Source: Nitrosococcus halophilus Nc 4
GTDB taxonomy: Bacteria; Pseudomonadota; Gammaproteobacteria; Nitrosococcales; Nitrosococcaceae
DNA length: 64,000 nt
NCBI RefSeq assembly: GCF_000024725.1
Contig: NC_013960.1
Coordinates: forward strand, 2,900,001-2,964,000
Reading direction: 5' to 3'
Shown: piece by piece, positions 16,284 through 26,288 of the stretch
Layout: each line of letters opens with the position of its first letter
How positions within the stretch are numbered: position 1 is the stretch's first letter
Position numbers and translations under genes: made by a program
The notes under the pieces: generated by a model
What the model saw: the letters and a program-made list of their open reading frames with translations, nothing else
What the model was told of the DNA's origin: nothing
Databases searched by the model: none

Positions 16284-17726
16284 TTATTTTTTGTCCCATT
16301 CTACATGAAAGCTCCCTTCCCGGTCGGTACGCTGGAAGGTGTGGGCGCCGAAATAATCCCGCTGGGCTTGCAGCAAATTGGCGGGGAGCCAAGAACTGCG
16401 GTAGCTGTCGTAGTAACCTAGCGCAGCCATAAGGCCTGGCACGGGAAGTCCCCAACAGGCCGCCGCCTGGACTACCGCTCGAAGCCCCTCCTGGGTATGG
16501 GTGAGGGCGGCCCCGTAATCCTTGTCAAGAAGGGGATTGATGAGTTCCGGGGTGCGCTGGTAAACAGCGCGCAAGTCTTCCAGCAGTTGGGAGCGGATAA
16601 TGCATCCTCCGCGCCAGATGGAGGCGACAAGTTCTAAGCAAAGACGATAGTCATAATGCTGATTCGCCGCTTGCAACAGATGCATGCCCTGGAGGTAGGT
16701 CAGTTGCATCGCCCCTTGGAGGGCATGACTCAAGTGGGTGATAAAAGTCTCCTGCTCAATGGGTGCCAACTCGATAGGCCCTCCGAGTTGCTGGCTGGCC
16801 TGCTGGCGTTGGGCTTTTGCCGCTGACAGTACCCGTTGGGTGACGGCGGTATTGATGAGGGGAGTGGGGACCTGGAGGGCTAGGCTCTCCTGGGAGGTCC
16901 ATTGGCCGGTGCCTTTCTGGTGGGCGGAATCGAGAATTTTGCACAGCAGGTAACCTTCGCCTAGAGGGTCCTGTTGTTCCAGGATGTCCACTGTGATTTC
17001 CAGGAGAAAGCCTCCCATGGGTCCTTGGGCCCAATGGCTATAAATAGCGCCCATTTCCTCTTGGCTGAGGCCCAATCCCCGGTGCATGAGATCATAGCTT
17101 TCGGCGATAAGCTGCATCAGGCCATACTCGATGCCGTTGTGAACCATCTTCACGTAGTGGCCGGCGGAGCCTTGCCCTAGCCAGCCGACACAGGGCTCTC
17201 CCTTTACTTTTGCAGCGGCGGCTTCTAGTAATGGACGAAGCCGTTCCCAAGCCGCCGGATCGCCTCCCGGCATTAAACTGGGGCCGTGGCGGGCACCGGC
17301 TTCGCCGCCGGACACGCCCATCCCCACAAAGTGGATATTTTGCTCCGTCAGTGCCTGAAGACGGCGGTCAGTGTCCTGAAAATGGGAGTTTCCCCCGTCA
17401 ATCAGGATATCGCCCTGGTCGAGATGGGGGGAAAGTGTCTCAATCACTGCGTCCACTGCCGCCCCGGCAGGAACCAGCATAAGGATGGCCCGGGGCCGGC
17501 GCAAGGCGGCGATGAAGGGGGCGATATCACTATAGGCCTTGATCCGTTCCGGCTCCGGAAGCTGTTCTTGGGCGGCGTGAGCGAATCGGGTTCCTTTATC
17601 CGGATCCCGGTCATAACCGCTGACGGTAAAGCCGTGTTCGGCGATATTCAGCCCCAAGTTGGCGCCCATCACGCCAAGACCGATGAGGCCAATATCCGCT
17701 GACGCTGGTGATTGTGGAGCGGCCAT
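16284..17726 (-). CDS. gnd: 6-phosphogluconate dehydrogenase (decarboxylating)
   Basis: 480 residues. Converts 6-phosphogluconate to ribulose 5-phosphate with CO2 and NAD(P)H. Rossmann start IGLGVMGANLGLNIAEHGF; substrate-site blocks GMGVSGGEAGARHGPSLMPGG and YVKMVHNGIEYGLMQLIAES; the C-terminal ILQAQRDYFGAHTF-type block is present (LLQAQRDYFGAHTFQR). Normal length for the long (480-residue) bacterial form. First gene of a gnd-zwf operon, divergent from the second GH15 gene across a 145-base gap. Confidence 0.97.
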   Translation of the reverse strand: MAAPQSPASADIGLIGLGVMGANLGLNIAEHGFTVSGYDRDPDKGTRFAHAAQEQLPEPERIKAYSDIAPFIAALRRPRAILMLVPAGAAVDAVIETLSPHLDQGDILIDGGNSHFQDTDRRLQALTEQNIHFVGMGVSGGEAGARHGPSLMPGGDPAAWERLRPLLEAAAAKVKGEPCVGWLGQGSAGHYVKMVHNGIEYGLMQLIAESYDLMHRGLGLSQEEMGAIYSHWAQGPMGGFLLEITVDILEQQDPLGEGYLLCKILDSAHQKGTGQWTSQESLALQVPTPLINTAVTQRVLSAAKAQRQQASQQLGGPIELAPIEQETFITHLSHALQGAMQLTYLQGMHLLQAANQHYDYRLCLELVASIWRGGCIIRSQLLEDLRAVYQRTPELINPLLDKDYGAALTHTQEGLRAVVQAAACWGLPVPGLMAALGYYDSYRSSWLPANLLQAQRDYFGAHTFQRTDREGSFHVEWDKK

Positions 17727-17871
17727 CTTCTTCTCCTGTTCGCATATGAATTATTTTAGATTAAGGGTGGAAGGCTAGGAGTAGCTTATCCCAGATAACT
17801 TGACTAGGCTTCTAGCCAAATAGAGCAGCCTCTCTATCTAAGAGTGTCAACTCCCCGACTATAAAGGATAA

Positions 17872-19722
17872 ATGCCCTTGAAGGATAAATACCCTCCCCT
17901 TAGCGACTATGGCTATATCGCCGATTGCCATTCCTCAGCGCTGATCTCCAAATCCGGCTCCATCGATTGGTGCTGTATGCCGAGAATCGATTCCCCCAGT
18001 TGTTTTGGTCGCCTTCTTGGCTGGGAGCAAGGCGGGTACTGCCAAATTGCCCCCCTAGGTCCTTATGAGATCTCCCGCCGTTATCTTCCCCAAACGCTGA
18101 TTCTTGAAACCACCTTTCGAACTCAGGAAGGGGAAGCTCGCCTTTTGGATTGTTTCACCATGCGAGAAGGGGGAGAACATCATCCTCATCGGCAGATCTT
18201 AAGAGTCGTTGCAGGGATAAGAGGGCGGTTGAAATTCCGGGTTGAGATTGCGCCGCGTTTTGATTACGGCGCTATCAAACCTTGGATTCGGCGGCGTTGT
18301 GAAGATTGCCAAGGAGAGCATTACCTCGCCATCGGCGGCAGTGATGGTTTGTTGATTTCCGGTAATTTCCCCCTGACAATGAAACATCGTCATGAGTTGG
18401 TGGGAGTTCAGAGGGTGGAAGAGGGGCAGCGAGCGTACCTTTCGCTGCTCTATCGACTCCCAGAAAAGCTCGATGAAGGCCGGGTGGATATCCCCCCTAT
18501 TGAGCTACTGGAGCAGCGTTTTGAGGAAACGATTCAATGGTGGGAGGCCTGGTCTTCCCAGGGCCAGTTCGAGGGTTGCTATGCCGAACAAGCGCAGTGC
18601 TCAGCCCTGGTTCTCAAAGGCCTTTGCAATGCCCCTACTGGGGCCATTGCCGCAGCACCGACCACTTCTCTTCCCGAAGCGCCCGGGGGGACACGGAACT
18701 GGGATTATCGCTTTACTTGGATTCGTGATTCCACCTTTACGGCAAGGTCATTGGCAGAGCTGGGATATGTCAAGGAGGCGGATGGTTTTCGCCGCTTTAT
18801 CGAGCGCACTGCAGCAGGGAGTGCAGAGGAGATCCAGATTTTATTCGGGATTGGGGGAGAGCGGCGTTTGCATGAGTATGAAATCAAAGAATTATCGGGC
18901 TATCGGGGGGCAAAGCCGGTGCGTCAAGGCAATGCCGCAGAAGGGCAGTTGCAGTTGGATGTCTATGGAGAGCTGCTCGAACTGGCCTGGCGTTGGTACC
19001 AGCGGGGGCATATACCAGATGAAGATTATTGGGAATTTTTGGTGGAACTGGTGAATGGAGCTGCTGAACGCTGGCAGGAGCCGGATCAAGGTCTCTGGGA
19101 GATACGAGGTACACCCCGCCATTTCGTCCATTCCAAGGTCATGTGTTGGGCGGCACTGGACCGAGGAATCAAATTGGCAGAGGAACTGGGCAATCATGCG
19201 CCGGTGGCGTGGTGGGCGCGGGAAAGGGCAGCGATCCGCCGGGCCGTAGAGGAAAAGGGATACGATCCTCGGCGGGGTATTTTTATCCAAGCCTTTGACC
19301 ATTTTGAAATGGACGCAGGGTTGCTGTTGCTCCCCCTGGTGGGGTTTGTGGATTATCAAGACGAGCGTATGGTACGGACGACTGACGCCATTTGGGAAGC
19401 ATTGGGGGAAGCGGGTCTGCTGCGCCGCTATCGGGCCAACAACGATGGCCTGGAGGGCAAAGAGGGCGTGTTTCTGGCCTGCTCGTTTTGGCTGGTAGAG
19501 TGCTTGGCTTACCAAGGCCGCCTTGAGGAGGCCCATGGGCTGTTTAAACGGGCTGCTGCTACGGGCAATGATCTTGGCCTATACTCGGAAGAATACGACA
19601 CCGAAAGAGGAGAGATGTTGGGCAACTTCCCTCAAGGTCTGACCCATCTTTCTCTTATTGCCGCCGTAATGGCCTTGGAGGCGATGGCAGGAGGGGAAAG
19701 GGTCAGAAAGTCTTGGGGCTGA
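17872..19722 (+). CDS. GH15 glucoamylase/trehalase-like hydrolase (second)
   Basis: 616 residues, a paralogue of the gene at 12931-14739 with the same motif order: DYGYIADCHSSALISKSGSIDW, GGTRNWDYRFTWIRDST, DQGLWEIRGTPRHFVHSKVMCW, YSEEYDTERGEMLGNFPQGLTH. Both acidic catalytic positions are kept, so both copies should be active. No signal peptide. The two proteins are clearly diverged, hence not a recent duplication, and may split substrates (trehalose versus glucan ends). Divergent from gnd and convergent with gdhA, whose stop is 2 bases away. Confidence 0.9.
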   Translation: MPLKDKYPPLSDYGYIADCHSSALISKSGSIDWCCMPRIDSPSCFGRLLGWEQGGYCQIAPLGPYEISRRYLPQTLILETTFRTQEGEARLLDCFTMREGGEHHPHRQILRVVAGIRGRLKFRVEIAPRFDYGAIKPWIRRRCEDCQGEHYLAIGGSDGLLISGNFPLTMKHRHELVGVQRVEEGQRAYLSLLYRLPEKLDEGRVDIPPIELLEQRFEETIQWWEAWSSQGQFEGCYAEQAQCSALVLKGLCNAPTGAIAAAPTTSLPEAPGGTRNWDYRFTWIRDSTFTARSLAELGYVKEADGFRRFIERTAAGSAEEIQILFGIGGERRLHEYEIKELSGYRGAKPVRQGNAAEGQLQLDVYGELLELAWRWYQRGHIPDEDYWEFLVELVNGAAERWQEPDQGLWEIRGTPRHFVHSKVMCWAALDRGIKLAEELGNHAPVAWWARERAAIRRAVEEKGYDPRRGIFIQAFDHFEMDAGLLLLPLVGFVDYQDERMVRTTDAIWEALGEAGLLRRYRANNDGLEGKEGVFLACSFWLVECLAYQGRLEEAHGLFKRAAATGNDLGLYSEEYDTERGEMLGNFPQGLTHLSLIAAVMALEAMAGGERVRKSWG

Positions 19723-19724
19723 GA

Positions 19725-20996
19725 TCAAAACCCCCGTAATTCAATGGCCCGTTTCACCCGTTTAGTAGCAATCACGTAGGCGGCTTCCCGGTAAGAGAGG
19801 TTATCTTCTGCCGCCCTTTTTCGGACCTTCTCCCAAGCCTTTTTCAGGGTTCTCTCTAATCGTTGGTCCACTGTTTCCAGTTCCCAGCGATAGCGCTGTA
19901 AGTTTTGGGCCCATTCGAAATAGGAAACCGTGACGCCCCCCGCATTGGCCAGAATGTCAGGCACCACCGGGATCCCCCGATCTTTAAAAACCTCAGCCGC
20001 CCCGCAGGTCGTGGGCAGGTTGGCCCCTTCCACAATCAGGCGGGCTTTGACTTGATCGACATTGCTTTCGTGTAATACCCCTTCTATTGCTGCCGGTATC
20101 AGAATATCCACATCCAGGGTCAGCAATTCCTCGTTGCTGATGGATTCCCCTTTTACGTCTAGCTCTGTGACGGAAACAGATTTTCCCGCAGCGATCTTGG
20201 AAGCAATAAGGTTTTTGATATCCAGACCATCGCCCTTGTAAAGGCCGCCCCGGATATCGCTGATGGCCACCACTTTGGCTCCCTTTTCAGCAAGGAAACG
20301 GGCAATGTGGCTGCCGACATTGCCAAAGCCTTGGATGGCCACTGTCGCGCCCTCAAGGGGAAGGCCTCTGGCTTGCATAACCCAAGCGGTAACTAAGGCT
20401 AAGCCACGGCCCGTGGCTTCAGTGCGGCCATAGGAGCCCCCCAGTCCCAAGGGTTTGCCGGTGACCACCGCCGGTTCATCCCCATGACCTTGGGAATAGG
20501 CGTCATAGAGCCAGGCCATGATTTGCTCATCGGTGCCCATCCCGGGCGCGGGGATATCCCGATCCGGTCCTACTAAAGGACCTAATTTAATCATAAAGCG
20601 CTTGCTCAGAGTCTCCAGCTCTAGGGGAGTGAGAGTGTTGGGATCACAATCGATACCCCCTTTAGCGCCGCCAAAGGGGATGTCGACCAGTGCCGTTTTC
20701 CAGGTCATGATGGAAGCAAGGGCGCGAAATTGTTCCCAATCCACATGGGGGCGGTAACGGATCCCCCCTTTGAAGGGACCACGGCTGCGATGGTGTTGGA
20801 CCCGGTAGCCATGGAAAACAGCTAATGATCCGTTTTCCCGCACTAAAGGTAATTCGAATTTTATTTCCCGATAGGAAGCCTGAAGAAGATGATTCATCTC
20901 TTCATTAGCGCCAATCCGTTGCAGGGCTCGGGCGAGATAACTTTCCAGGCATTGCTGGGGATTATAACCGCTAGTTGGATTTACCACCCTAGACAT
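19725..20996 (-). CDS. gdhA: Glutamate dehydrogenase (Glu/Leu/Phe/Val family)
   Basis: 423 residues, the small hexameric type. Reversible amination of 2-oxoglutarate, linking ammonia to glutamate. Visible: GGIRYRPHVDWEQFRALASIMTWKTALVDIPFGGAKGGI with the catalytic lysine, VAIQGFGNVGSHIARFLAEKGAKVVAISD as the dinucleotide fold, and VEGANLPTT. NAD versus NADP use cannot be told safely. Monocistronic, convergent with the second GH15. Confidence 0.94.
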   Translation of the reverse strand: MSRVVNPTSGYNPQQCLESYLARALQRIGANEEMNHLLQASYREIKFELPLVRENGSLAVFHGYRVQHHRSRGPFKGGIRYRPHVDWEQFRALASIMTWKTALVDIPFGGAKGGIDCDPNTLTPLELETLSKRFMIKLGPLVGPDRDIPAPGMGTDEQIMAWLYDAYSQGHGDEPAVVTGKPLGLGGSYGRTEATGRGLALVTAWVMQARGLPLEGATVAIQGFGNVGSHIARFLAEKGAKVVAISDIRGGLYKGDGLDIKNLIASKIAAGKSVSVTELDVKGESISNEELLTLDVDILIPAAIEGVLHESNVDQVKARLIVEGANLPTTCGAAEVFKDRGIPVVPDILANAGGVTVSYFEWAQNLQRYRWELETVDQRLERTLKKAWEKVRKRAAEDNLSYREAAYVIATKRVKRAIELRGF

Positions 20997-21029
20997 CCCT
21001 CTCTTGTTTAGAGCTCAGATTAAATAGGA

Positions 21030-22175
21030 CTAATGCTCCTCGGCCCATTGGTGTAAACGAGGTAAGATCAACTCAGTGAACAGGATTTTGGCGCAGGCCG
21101 CAATGGGAATGCAGAGCAACAGTCCATAAATCCCGCCAACCGTACCGCCAATCAGCACCACGATGATCACGGTGATGGTACTCAAATTGAGATTGCGTCC
21201 CTGGATCCAAGGGGTAAGCAACCAGCCATCGATAAATTGAACGATGCCATAGGCAAGGCTCGGCCAAATGATTACCGCCCACAGTTGAAAACCGTTGCCG
21301 AAGCCTATTTCCAGCCCCTTAAAAATAAGGGCCGCCAACCACGCTAATGCCGCCGCGTAAGGGATGAAGTTCAATAATCCCCCGCTAATCCCCAGTATCA
21401 GCCAATAGGGCACATCCGCCAGTAATGGCGACCAGCTGATAGAAAATAATCCGGCAGTGATCAAAGAAACCACCAAGCGTCCGCGGAAAAAGGCCGCTAC
21501 CGCTTCATCCATTTCTTTGGCGATAGCGAGGGTTTGCTCTTTTTTCTTGACCGGAATGAGTCCCTTTATCTTGTCCATGATGGAACCGAAATGCCAGGCG
21601 ATGAAAAAAAAGTAGAAAGGGACTAATAAAATCATGGCCCCCATATAGGTGGTCGTGCCCAGGACCCGACCCACCACGGTGACGGCTTGGGTTGTGCCGG
21701 TGAGTAATATTTCAGTGTTTTCGATGACGAACCTTACCGGGTTTTCCTCCATCCGCTGAACCCATTTTCCCAGTTGGGTCTCCAGGGTCCTGAGGGGATC
21801 GAGATCGTATTTAAGGGTAAGGATCTGGAGGTAGTGGGTCAGCCCCCGCAGCAGCTCTGCAAATTGTTTGAGAAGCTCCGGTCCTAGCCAGGCGAGCAGA
21901 GACATGCCGCCAACAACTAACAGGATCAGGATAAGGCTGATGGTCACGGGCCGGGGCAGTTTGTAGTAGCGTTCCCCCCAACGGAACAGGGGATCAAATA
22001 AATAGGCCAGGGCGAAGGCGAGGAGCAAGGGAATAAAAATAGCCCGCAGTTGATAGCCAAACCATAACAGGAATACGCCTAGTAAAATCCACAGCACATC
22101 ACGCACCGGCACAATTTGCCAGAGGTGGCGTTGGTGCCAAGGGGGTGATTTTAAGCGTTGATCGCCTGGCAACAT
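21030..22175 (-). CDS. AI-2E family (PerM/TqsA-like) membrane transporter
   Basis: 381 residues with about eight hydrophobic helices: a pair at the N-terminus (WILLGVFLLWFGYQLRAIFIPLLLAFALAYLFDPL), a central soluble segment, then the conserved C-terminal block (LADVPYWLILGISGGLLNFIPYAAALA, FIDGWLLTPWIQGRNLNLSTITVIIVVLIGG). This is the AI-2E transporter/UPF0118 family; the transported substrate of most members is not established. It is followed by gdhA in the same direction across 33 bases. Confidence 0.9.
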   Translation of the reverse strand: MLPGDQRLKSPPWHQRHLWQIVPVRDVLWILLGVFLLWFGYQLRAIFIPLLLAFALAYLFDPLFRWGERYYKLPRPVTISLILILLVVGGMSLLAWLGPELLKQFAELLRGLTHYLQILTLKYDLDPLRTLETQLGKWVQRMEENPVRFVIENTEILLTGTTQAVTVVGRVLGTTTYMGAMILLVPFYFFFIAWHFGSIMDKIKGLIPVKKKEQTLAIAKEMDEAVAAFFRGRLVVSLITAGLFSISWSPLLADVPYWLILGISGGLLNFIPYAAALAWLAALIFKGLEIGFGNGFQLWAVIIWPSLAYGIVQFIDGWLLTPWIQGRNLNLSTITVIIVVLIGGTVGGIYGLLLCIPIAACAKILFTELILPRLHQWAEEH

Positions 22176-22235
22176 GACTCCTGGGGTTGTTTTGATGAGA
22201 AGGGGTTTAGTAATAACGCTAGGGAGAGGCGATTA

Positions 22236-23366
22236 CTAGCCCTGCCTTCTGCGCTGCTCCAGGGTGGCTAGCAATTGCTGATAGGGTTCAATGAACTGCG
22301 CTATTCCTTCCTTTTCCAGATTTTCATCCACAATGCGCAGATCAATTTTCAACTCCGCCAACCGATGCATGATTTCAGGGGCCTCATGAACAGCCGTCCA
22401 TATCCGAATTTCAGGTTGTCCGTGTTCGCGGTAGGCCTCTAGGGTGGCTATGGGCATGGCATTGACGGTTTCCGGACCGATGAGGGAGTCCACGTATTTA
22501 ATATCGCTGTACAGGGGATCCTCGGTCGAGGTGGAGGCCCAAAGCAACCGCTGTTTCCGGCCACCTTGCTCGGCTAAATGTTCCCAGAGGGGCTTGCCAT
22601 GGAATTCCTCGAAGCGCTCATAGGCAAATCCCGCGCTGGCTAGGGCCGCCTTACCCCGCAATCCCCGGGCCAGTTCAACACGCTGGGGATCCTTTTCCTT
22701 GGCAATTTCATCCAGGAGACGATCTACCTTGAGATCAATGCGGCCGAGGAAAAAACTGGCGACCGAAGCGACCCGCTGAATAGGTTGGCCCGCTGCCAAA
22801 CGTTTTTCCAATCCGGTCATATAGGCGTGAGTCATCTCCAGGTAACGTCCCACGGAGAACAGGAGGGTGACATTGACATTAATGCCTTCGCTGATCAGCT
22901 GTTCGATGGCGGGTAGTCCGGCTTTGGTTCCGGGGATGGCAATCATGGCATTAGGTCGATCCACCCATTGCCACAGGCGCCGTGCCTCATTCACCGTGGC
23001 CTCGGTGTCATGGGCGAGGAGGGGCGAAATCTCCAGGCTGACAAAGCCCTCTTGTCCCTCGGTTTGGCGGTAAAGAGATTGGAAGCGATCGGCGGCCAAG
23101 CGGACATCTTCCACTAGCAGGCGCTCGTAGATCTCGGTGGCGGAGTGTCCTGCTTTGGCCTCTTTTTCGATGGCAGCCTGATAATTTTCATCTTGCTCAA
23201 TCGCTTTCTCGAAAGTAGCGGGGTTGGTACTGAGGCCCGCAATGCCGTCTGCTTCAATGAGGCGCTCTAAGGTGCCATCCATAAGTCTCTGACGGTCAAT
23301 CCCATCGAGCCAAATAGCTTGGCCTAGCTCATGCAACGCCAGTAAGCTGTTTTCTGTATCGTTCAT
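22236..23366 (-). CDS. tal: Transaldolase (long, Tal subfamily)
   Basis: 376 residues, non-oxidative pentose phosphate pathway enzyme. SLEISPLLAHDTEATVNEARRL and NAMIAIPGTKAGLPAIEQLISEGINVNVTLLFS carry the family signature, with the Schiff-base lysine in IPGTKAG. The longer type is common in cyanobacteria and actinobacteria and in operons with zwf/gnd. Divergent from mgtE. Confidence 0.94.
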   Translation of the reverse strand: MNDTENSLLALHELGQAIWLDGIDRQRLMDGTLERLIEADGIAGLSTNPATFEKAIEQDENYQAAIEKEAKAGHSATEIYERLLVEDVRLAADRFQSLYRQTEGQEGFVSLEISPLLAHDTEATVNEARRLWQWVDRPNAMIAIPGTKAGLPAIEQLISEGINVNVTLLFSVGRYLEMTHAYMTGLEKRLAAGQPIQRVASVASFFLGRIDLKVDRLLDEIAKEKDPQRVELARGLRGKAALASAGFAYERFEEFHGKPLWEHLAEQGGRKQRLLWASTSTEDPLYSDIKYVDSLIGPETVNAMPIATLEAYREHGQPEIRIWTAVHEAPEIMHRLAELKIDLRIVDENLEKEGIAQFIEPYQQLLATLEQRRRQG

Positions 23367-23485
23367 GGGAGTTACCTCACCAGTTCGTGGTTTTGAAGAG
23401 CTGGGTTCCCTAACATATTTATTAATATTTATAGCGTTATAGTGTAGACAAACTCTCGCCCTAGAAGCAGTTGGAAACCCCTGAA

Positions 23486-24799
23486 ATGAACGCTACCCAT
23501 GAGAGTATTCAAGCACTGCGTCAGGTATGGTCTACCTTGTCGCCGGCAGAGCAAGCGCAAAAATTTAGCGCCTTGTCTTCAAGGAAGGCGAAAAATTTCT
23601 TCCACAGACTGACGCCATTGGAGCAATCCCAGCTATTGATGGAATTGTCCCCCTTGGATCGCCGGCGTTGGTTTTTAACCCTCGCCCCGGATGATGCCGC
23701 CGATGTGATCCAAGAATCTCCCCTCTTGATGCGCCGGGAACTGCTTGACATGCTGGATGTAAGGACTCGGCGGGAAGTGTTCCACTTGCTCCACTACGCC
23801 GAGGATGTGGCGGGGGGTATCATGAGCCCCCGCTTTGCAAGGGTGCGCCCTGAAGCCAGTGTTGAGGAGGCTCTGATTGCGTTACGCATGCAAGCCCTGA
23901 ATCAGACGGAAACCATTTATTATGCCTATGTGGTGGATAGGGAAGAACGGCTCTGTGGGGTGATCTCCATTCGGGAATTGTTCTCCGCCCGTAGCCATAT
24001 CAAAGTCGCCGATTTGATGCACACCGAGGTGGTTTCGGTTCCTGAGGATGCTGATCGAGAGGCCGTGGCCAAGGTCATTGCCCACCATGACCTGCTTGCC
24101 GTGCCAGTAGTGGATGAACAAGGGCGGATGAAAGGAATCATTACCGTGGATGATATTGTGGATGTGTTGACCCGGGAAGCGACCGAGGATATTCAGAAAC
24201 TCGGTGGTTCGAGGGCGTTAGATATGCCCTTCCTACAAACGGGGTTTAAGGCCATGGTGGGAAAACGGGTCGGTTGGCTGGCGCTGCTGTTCCTGGGGGC
24301 CATGTTGACCGCCGGGGCCATGTCCCAATTTGAGGAACAGCTGGCCGAGGTGGTCGCTTTGACCTTGTTTGTTCCCTTGATTATCTCCAGTGGCGGCAAT
24401 GCCGGATCTCAAGTCTCCACCTTGGTGATCCGCGCCATTGCCTTGGGGGAGGTTCGGCCTCAGGACTGGTGGCGCGTGGCCCTCCGGGAAATTCGGGCGG
24501 GGTTGGCCCTGGGCGGGATTTTGGCCTCCCTGGGACTGATTGTTTTGTTTCTGGCCAGTTTTTTTTGGGGGGGCGATAGTCACTCGACCGCCTTGCTTGC
24601 CTTGACGGTAGGGCTCAGTATCATTGGCGTGGTGACCACGGGGACGTTGGTGGGCTCCTTGCTCCCCTTTGTTTTGCACGCCTTGGATTTTGACCCGGCC
24701 ACGGCCTCGGCTCCCTTGGTCAGTACCCTGGTAGACCTATTGGGATTAGTGCTTTATTTGAGCATTGCGCGGCTGGTTTTCTCGAACCTGTTAATCTAG
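23486..24799 (+). CDS. mgtE: Magnesium transporter MgtE
   Basis: About 437 residues. The N-terminal superhelical MgtE-N domain (LSPLDRRRWFLTLAPDDAADVIQES), two CBS domains (GIMSPRFARVRPEASVEEAL and VADLMHTEVVSVPEDADREAVAKVI, DIVDVLTREA), the connecting helix and five membrane helices with FVPLIISSGGNAGSQ and FDPATASAPLVSTLVDLLG, which form the pore. The frame can begin at TTG 23471 or ATG 23486; neither has a strong Shine-Dalgarno and I prefer the ATG. Confidence 0.93.
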   Translation: MNATHESIQALRQVWSTLSPAEQAQKFSALSSRKAKNFFHRLTPLEQSQLLMELSPLDRRRWFLTLAPDDAADVIQESPLLMRRELLDMLDVRTRREVFHLLHYAEDVAGGIMSPRFARVRPEASVEEALIALRMQALNQTETIYYAYVVDREERLCGVISIRELFSARSHIKVADLMHTEVVSVPEDADREAVAKVIAHHDLLAVPVVDEQGRMKGIITVDDIVDVLTREATEDIQKLGGSRALDMPFLQTGFKAMVGKRVGWLALLFLGAMLTAGAMSQFEEQLAEVVALTLFVPLIISSGGNAGSQVSTLVIRAIALGEVRPQDWWRVALREIRAGLALGGILASLGLIVLFLASFFWGGDSHSTALLALTVGLSIIGVVTTGTLVGSLLPFVLHALDFDPATASAPLVSTLVDLLGLVLYLSIARLVFSNLLI

Positions 24800-24860
24800 T
24801 TCCAGGGAAGAATACTTCCAGCGGGAGGAGTTTTTTGCTTTTTAATTTTTCAATTAGACC

Positions 24861-25349
24861 ATGGTGAAGCTTGAATCTTACATTCGGGTCCATTTCCTGG
24901 AACAACGGCTTACCCTGAGACAGGGGCGGAAGGTAGTGTTTGAGACGCCCGTCTCCCTGGCAAAAAATGGGCCTGGGGAGGAAATGGGGAGTGAATGCAC
25001 GCCCCGGGGTTGGCACCAGATCCGGGCCAAGATCGGCGCCGGTTGTCCTGTGAACACCGTATTTCGGGGACGGCGGCCCACGGGTGAGATTTATACTCCG
25101 AAATTGGGGCGGGCCTATCCGGAGCGGGATTGGATATTGACCCGGATTTTATGGTTGAGTGGTTTGGAACCAGGGAAGAATCGTTTCGGCAAGGTGGACA
25201 CCATGGGCCGTTATATCTATATCCATGGGGTTCCGGACGAGACGGCCATGGGCATACCGGGCTCCCATGGTTGCATCCGTATCCACAATGGTCCCTTGTT
25301 GGAGTTGTTTGCGCGGGTCAAGCCGGGAATGCGGATATTCATTGGTTGA
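24861..25349 (+). CDS. YkuD-type L,D-transpeptidase
   Basis: 162 residues. The catalytic motif is complete: YIHGVPDETAMGIPGSHGCIRI, with the active cysteine in SHGCIRI at about residue 139. L,D-transpeptidases cross-link or trim peptidoglycan stems in the periplasm. I see no signal peptide on this start, as for some small stand-alone members of this group (ErfK/YbiS-like), so the export route is unclear. It leads a tight run of genes that ends in nagZ, which suggests a role in wall turnover. Confidence 0.88.
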   Translation: MVKLESYIRVHFLEQRLTLRQGRKVVFETPVSLAKNGPGEEMGSECTPRGWHQIRAKIGAGCPVNTVFRGRRPTGEIYTPKLGRAYPERDWILTRILWLSGLEPGKNRFGKVDTMGRYIYIHGVPDETAMGIPGSHGCIRIHNGPLLELFARVKPGMRIFIG

Positions 25350-25358
25350 GTGGATGCC

Positions 25359-26288
25359 ATGGGATATTTCCTTCTTAGCCGGCTGCTGAGTGCAATGGTG
25401 GTGGTGCTGGGGGTGGCTTGCCTCGTTTTTCTGCTTATCCACCTCATCCCGGGTGATCCGGTGGAAGTCATTCTGGGGGAAGGCGCTCAGCCAGCCGATC
25501 GGGAGGCATTGCGTCAGGCCTTGGGATTGGACCGCCCCTTGCTCGTGCAACTGGGGCAATTTCTCCAGGGGCTGGCCCAATTCAATCTAGGGACTTCGCT
25601 CTATTCCCAACGGCCGGTGGTGGAGCTGCTGGCTGAACGTTTACCGGCAACCGCGGAACTGGCCTTGGCGGCACTCCTGGTGGCGATAATCATTGCCTTT
25701 CCTTTAGGAATATTAGCCGCAGTGCGGCGGGGCACGATTTGGGATCGAGTGGCGACCACCTTTGCTTTGGTGGGAGTCTCGGTGCCCAATTTCTGGCTGG
25801 GGCCCCTGCTGATCTTGGTGTTTTCCATTGGTTTAGGGTGGTTTCCGGTTAGTGGACGAACCGGCTGGGATTCTTTGGTGTTGCCGGCCCTGACATTGGG
25901 GAGTGCCATGGCCGCCATTCTCTCCCGGATGGTTCGGGCGGCCCTGTTGGAAGTCTTGGGCGAGGATTATATCCGGACGGCGAAGGCGAAAGGTTTGTCC
26001 TTAAGTCGGGTGATAGGACGGCATGCCCTGCGCAACGCCCTGCTTCCGGTGATTACGGTGCTGGGCCTGCAATTGGGTACCGTGTTGGGGGGAGCGGTGA
26101 TTACCGAAGTGGTGTTTTCCTGGCCAGGAATCGGCCAGCTCACTGTGGAGTCCATTCAACGTCGGGATTATCCTGTGGTACAGGGGTGCGTATTGCTGAT
26201 TAGCCTGATTTACGTGGTAGTCAATACCTTGACGGATCTTATTTATGGTTGGGCTGATCCCCGGGTGCGGTTAGGCACTCGGCAATGA
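25359..26288 (+). CDS. Oligopeptide-type ABC transporter permease (DppB/OppB family)
   Basis: About 309 residues and six membrane helices. N-terminal LLSRLLSAMVVVLGVACLVFLLIHLIPGDPV and the DQALGLD-like REALRQALGLDRPL segment are typical. The EAA loop for the ATPase contact is IRTAKAKGLSLSRVIGRHALRNALLPVI. ATG 25359 is preferred over GTG 25350. The stop overlaps the next permease by 4 bases. No ATPase or binding protein gene lies next to the pair, so those must be supplied from elsewhere. Confidence 0.9.
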   Translation: MGYFLLSRLLSAMVVVLGVACLVFLLIHLIPGDPVEVILGEGAQPADREALRQALGLDRPLLVQLGQFLQGLAQFNLGTSLYSQRPVVELLAERLPATAELALAALLVAIIIAFPLGILAAVRRGTIWDRVATTFALVGVSVPNFWLGPLLILVFSIGLGWFPVSGRTGWDSLVLPALTLGSAMAAILSRMVRAALLEVLGEDYIRTAKAKGLSLSRVIGRHALRNALLPVITVLGLQLGTVLGGAVITEVVFSWPGIGQLTVESIQRRDYPVVQGCVLLISLIYVVVNTLTDLIYGWADPRVRLGTRQ

